A stretch of DNA of 9,335 nt from Betaproteobacteria bacterium (lineage in GTDB: Bacteria; Pseudomonadota; Gammaproteobacteria; Burkholderiales; Usitatibacteraceae): contig JAAOZZ010000263.1 in NCBI GenBank assembly GCA_012274175.1, positions 1-9,335 on the forward strand, written 5' to 3'. Below are positions 7,375 through 9,335 of this stretch, one piece after another. The position numbers were made by a program, and so were the translations under genes. Positions within the stretch are counted from its first letter, which is position 1, and each line of letters opens with the position of its first letter. The notes beneath the pieces are model-generated. The model ran no database searches. It was not told the origin of the DNA and saw only the letters and a list, made by a program, of their open reading frames with translations.

Positions 7375-8681
7375 CGGGCGAGGGCGCGGTTCACCTGCTC
7401 GATGTCGGCTTCGGCGAGCACGCCCGTGGCCGATTTCAATCGCAGGAGGTTCAGCAGGTAGTTGTAGCGCGCCTGCTGCAGGTCCCGGCGAGTCTGGAAC
7501 ACCTGCTGCTGGGCATTGAGCACGTCGACGCTCGTGCGCACGCCCACGTCGCGCCCGAGGATCGTGGAATCGAGCTGGCTCTGGGTGGACACGAGCGCCT
7601 GCTCGAGGGCGCGCACCTGGGCGATGCCGTTGGTCACGTTGAGGAAGCTCGCACGCACGGACTGCGCCACCGTGCGCTGCGCGCTCTCGAGGTCCTGCTC
7701 GGCGCGGTCGCGCAGCGCCACCGCCTGGCGCACGCGCGACTGGATGAGCCCGCCGGAGAAGATCGGCACCGAGAGCGTGAGGCCCACGCTTCCCACGTTG
7801 GACTTCGGCGAGACCGGCGGGATCGCCGAGGAGGGGTCGTCCACGTGGGCGATGCTGCCCGAGAGGTCGACGGTGGGAAGGTGCCCCGCGCGCTGGCGGT
7901 CGACTTCCTGGCGCGCGATGTCCAGCGCCGCGCGCGCCACTGCCACCTGGAAGCTCGCGTCGGAGGCCGACTTCACCCACGCCTCGATGTCGTTGGGCGT
8001 GGGCAGGGCGAGATCGAGCGGATCGCGCAGCGGCGCGAGGCCGTCGGGAATCCTGCCCAGCAGCACCTGCAGCGCGCGACGCTTCACCTCGAGGTCGTTC
8101 TTGTCGGAGATCTCCTTGGCGGCCGACTGGTCGAAGCTCGCCTGCGCGTTCAAGGTGTCGACGATGGTCGCGGTGCCCACCTCGAAGTTGCGCTTGGCCT
8201 GGGCGAGCTGCTCGGAGATGGCGCTCTTCTGCGCTTCCGAGAGGGCCACGTTGTCCTGGGCGAGCAGCACGTCGAAATAGGCCTGGGCGACCCGCAGGCC
8301 GACGTCCTGCTGCGCGGAGGCGAGCAGCGCCTGGGCCTGCAGCACCTGTTGCTGCGCCTGGGTGATGGCGATCCAGTTCTGGGGCCGGAACACGGGTTGC
8401 GCGAGCGTGACGGCCACGCTCTTGGAGGTGAAGTCGGCGTCGGGCACGCCGTCGCGCTGTGCATGGTCGCGGAATATCGACGCGCTCGCCGAGAGCTGCG
8501 GCAAGTAGCCCGCGCGCGCCTGGGGCAATGCCTCGATGTTCGCCTGGTACTGGGCCCGGGCCGACTGGTATACCGGATCGCTCACCAGCGCGTCGCGATA
8601 GAGGGTCACCAGGTCGGCCGCGGCGGCGGGGCCGCAGGCGAGTGCGAGTGCGAGTGCGAGTGCGAAGGCGGAGATTTTCAT
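7371..8681 (-). CDS. tolC: TolC-family outer membrane efflux/secretion channel
   Basis: Forms the trimeric outer membrane exit duct for type I secretion or multidrug efflux pumps. The 436-residue product begins with a signal peptide: a lysine at 2, an Ala-Leu repeat core at 5-15, and a likely cleavage after Ala22 (AAA|DL). Cys16 is not in a proper lipobox, since alanine rather than leucine stands at -3, so a NodT-type lipoprotein is unlikely. The mature protein shows the internal duplication of the family: FEVGTATIVDTLNAQASF (166-183) in the first half matches GRDVGVRTSVDVLNAQQQVF (376-395) in the second. Long Gln/Ala-rich helices flank both. PVFRPQNW (97-103) and LSVPIFSGG (303-311) are the two beta-strand regions. 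An AAGGA ribosome binding site at 8686-8690 fixes the start. It lies 7 bases after the methyltransferase gene and converges on waaA. Its pump partners are not in the window, so its substrate is unknown. Confidence 0.93.
   Translation of the reverse strand: MKISAFALALALALACGPAAAADLVTLYRDALVSDPVYQSARAQYQANIEALPQARAGYLPQLSASASIFRDHAQRDGVPDADFTSKSVAVTLAQPVFRPQNWIAITQAQQQVLQAQALLASAQQDVGLRVAQAYFDVLLAQDNVALSEAQKSAISEQLAQAKRNFEVGTATIVDTLNAQASFDQSAAKEISDKNDLEVKRRALQVLLGRIPDGLAPLRDPLDLALPTPNDIEAWVKSASDASFQVAVARAALDIARQEVDRQRAGHLPTVDLSGSIAHVDDPSSAIPPVSPKSNVGSVGLTLSVPIFSGGLIQSRVRQAVALRDRAEQDLESAQRTVAQSVRASFLNVTNGIAQVRALEQALVSTQSQLDSTILGRDVGVRTSVDVLNAQQQVFQTRRDLQQARYNYLLNLLRLKSATGVLAEADIEQVNRALAR
8638..8664 (-). 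repeat. 4.5-copy hexanucleotide tandem repeat in the tolC signal sequence
   Basis: The plus-strand unit GCGAGT is repeated 4.5 times without a mismatch. On the coding strand it reads alternating GCA and CTC codons, giving Ala-Leu four times (residues 7-14) as the hydrophobic core of the signal peptide. Because the unit is two codons long, gain or loss of a copy would change core length without shifting the frame. GCA is A-ending and stands out against the G/C-ending codons used elsewhere in the window, which suggests the tract grew by slippage rather than by point mutation. Confidence 0.85.
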
Positions 8682-8685
8682 GGCG

Positions 8686-8690
8686 TCCTT
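8686..8690 (-). promoter_or_regulatory. tolC ribosome binding site
   Basis: Coding-strand AAGGA lies four bases before the tolC ATG and overlaps the TAA stop of the upstream methyltransferase gene. It is the strongest Shine-Dalgarno in the window and suggests tolC is translated well on its own while sharing a transcript with the upstream gene. Confidence 0.75.
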
Positions 8691-9335
8691 AGAAGCGGAA
8701 GCGCGGCGGCTGGGGCGCGTTCACGAGCGGCTTCACAAGCGTCTCGAAGAGCTCCGCGTGCTGGAACGATCCGGCCACGGGCTGGCGCACCAGGATCGCC
8801 TTCATCACGGGCAGGTCTCCCACCACCGCGAACAGCCGTCCCCCGGTCGTCAGCCGGTCGAGGAACGCCTGGGGCAGCACGGGCATGGAGCCGGTGACCA
8901 CGATCACGTCGAAAGCCGATTCTCCGAGGGGCGAGCGCGCGCTGTCTCCCTCCAGCAGCGTCACGTTCCTCGTCCCGGCGGCGCGCAGGCTCTCGGCCGC
9001 GCGCCGGCTGAGATCGCCATGGATCTCGGCGCTCGTCACGTGGCGCGCCTTTCGCGCGAGCAGCGCGGTGAGGTATCCCGATCCGGTGCCCACCTCGTAG
9101 ATCGCCTCCTGGGGCTGGATCGCCAGCTCCTGCAGGATGCGCGCCTCGACCTTGGGCTGCATCATCGATTCCCCGTGCCCGAGGGGGAGCTCCAGGTCGG
9201 CGAAGGCGAGCTCGCGCTGGCCCTCCGGCACGAAGTCCTCACGCTTCACCCGGGACAGGAGGTCGAGCACCTCCGGATCGAGCACCTCCCAGGTGCGGAT
9301 CTGCTGCTCGATCATGTTGAAGCGGGCTTGCTCGA
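8689..9335 (-). CDS. PCMT-like (protein-L-isoaspartate O-methyltransferase family) protein, 5' end outside window
   Basis: SAM-dependent methyltransferase of the isoaspartate-repair family. The frame runs off the right edge: six in-frame codons (EQARFN) precede the ATG at 9313-9315, and homologues I know begin with a few residues followed by this motif, so the true start is probably just outside. Numbered from that ATG (208 residues), it has IEQQIRTWEVLDPEVL at 2-17, the FVP segment at 28-30, LPLGHGESMMQPKVEARIL at 43-61, the SAM motif I YEVGTGSGYLTALLA at 73-87, the acidic EIH at 97-99, and a late motif GGRLFAVVG at 158-166. The classic substrate-side motif of Pcm (SQP) is MQP here, and the usual TAA-type motif is VTGSMP, so true isoaspartyl activity is uncertain. 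It lies 7 bases upstream of tolC, probably in one operon; this pairing recurs in betaproteobacteria as far as I recall. Confidence 0.85.
   Translation of the reverse strand, partial: EQARFNMIEQQIRTWEVLDPEVLDLLSRVKREDFVPEGQRELAFADLELPLGHGESMMQPKVEARILQELAIQPQEAIYEVGTGSGYLTALLARKARHVTSAEIHGDLSRRAAESLRAAGTRNVTLLEGDSARSPLGESAFDVIVVTGSMPVLPQAFLDRLTTGGRLFAVVGDLPVMKAILVRQPVAGSFQHAELFETLVKPLVNAPQPPRFRF

Noticed and set aside
5965..7980. 671-residue open frame antisense to waaC, waaA and the end of tolC
   Set aside because: Low-complexity His/Arg/Gly-rich composition, and it covers three well-supported genes on other frames.
8636..8666. Lipobox at TolC Cys16, implying a NodT-type lipoprotein
   Set aside because: The residues before the cysteine are Ala-Leu-Ala, lacking the leucine at -3, and a good signal peptidase I site follows at residue 22.
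7101..8897. 598-residue open frame on the plus strand antisense to tolC
   Set aside because: tolC on the minus strand has a signal peptide, ribosome binding site and family motifs; the antisense frame has none.

Overview
The window is a gene-dense, very GC-rich stretch of bacterial chromosome. A Gram-negative proteobacterium is certain from the LPS genes and the TolC-type porin. A betaproteobacterium is most likely, judging from the style of WaaC, WaaA and TolC and from the placement of an isoaspartate-methyltransferase-like gene next to a tolC gene that converges on waaA. No species is claimed. Nine of the ten genes have a recognisable family; the tenth, the leftmost, is identifiable as a histidine kinase but its stimulus is unknown.

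Layout. (1) 1-879 (+): 3' part of a sensor histidine kinase cut by the left edge. (2) 876-5062 (-): a five-gene overlapping operon, transcribed right to left: a family-2 (WaaE/KdtX-like) glycosyltransferase, then rmlB, rmlA, rmlC and rmlD, the complete dTDP-L-rhamnose pathway. The junctions overlap by 4, 4, 1 and 4 bases. (3) 5063-5128: a 66-base divergent promoter region with two mirrored TAGAAT boxes. (4) 5129-7374 (+): waaC (heptosyltransferase I) and waaA (Kdo transferase), overlapping by 4 bases. (5) 7371-9335 (-): a PCMT-like methyltransferase, cut at its 5' end by the right edge, followed after 7 bases by a TolC-family outer membrane channel. No non-coding stretch exceeds 66 bases.

How it fits together. 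The divergent waaCA and glycosyltransferase-rmlBACD units form one LPS inner-core/O-antigen block. WaaA adds Kdo to lipid A, WaaC adds the first heptose, the WaaE-like enzyme probably decorates that core, and RmlABCD supply dTDP-L-rhamnose for a rhamnosyltransferase not in the window. TolC and the methyltransferase form a separate unit.

Novelty. I see no mobile element, CRISPR array, tRNA, toxin, defence system or other undescribed system. The points worth a second look are structural: both convergent gene ends are interlocked on a shared CTAG so that both stop codons lie within four bases; the divergent promoter is symmetric and places the waaC start codon where transcription should begin; and the TolC signal peptide is built from an in-frame hexanucleotide tandem repeat.
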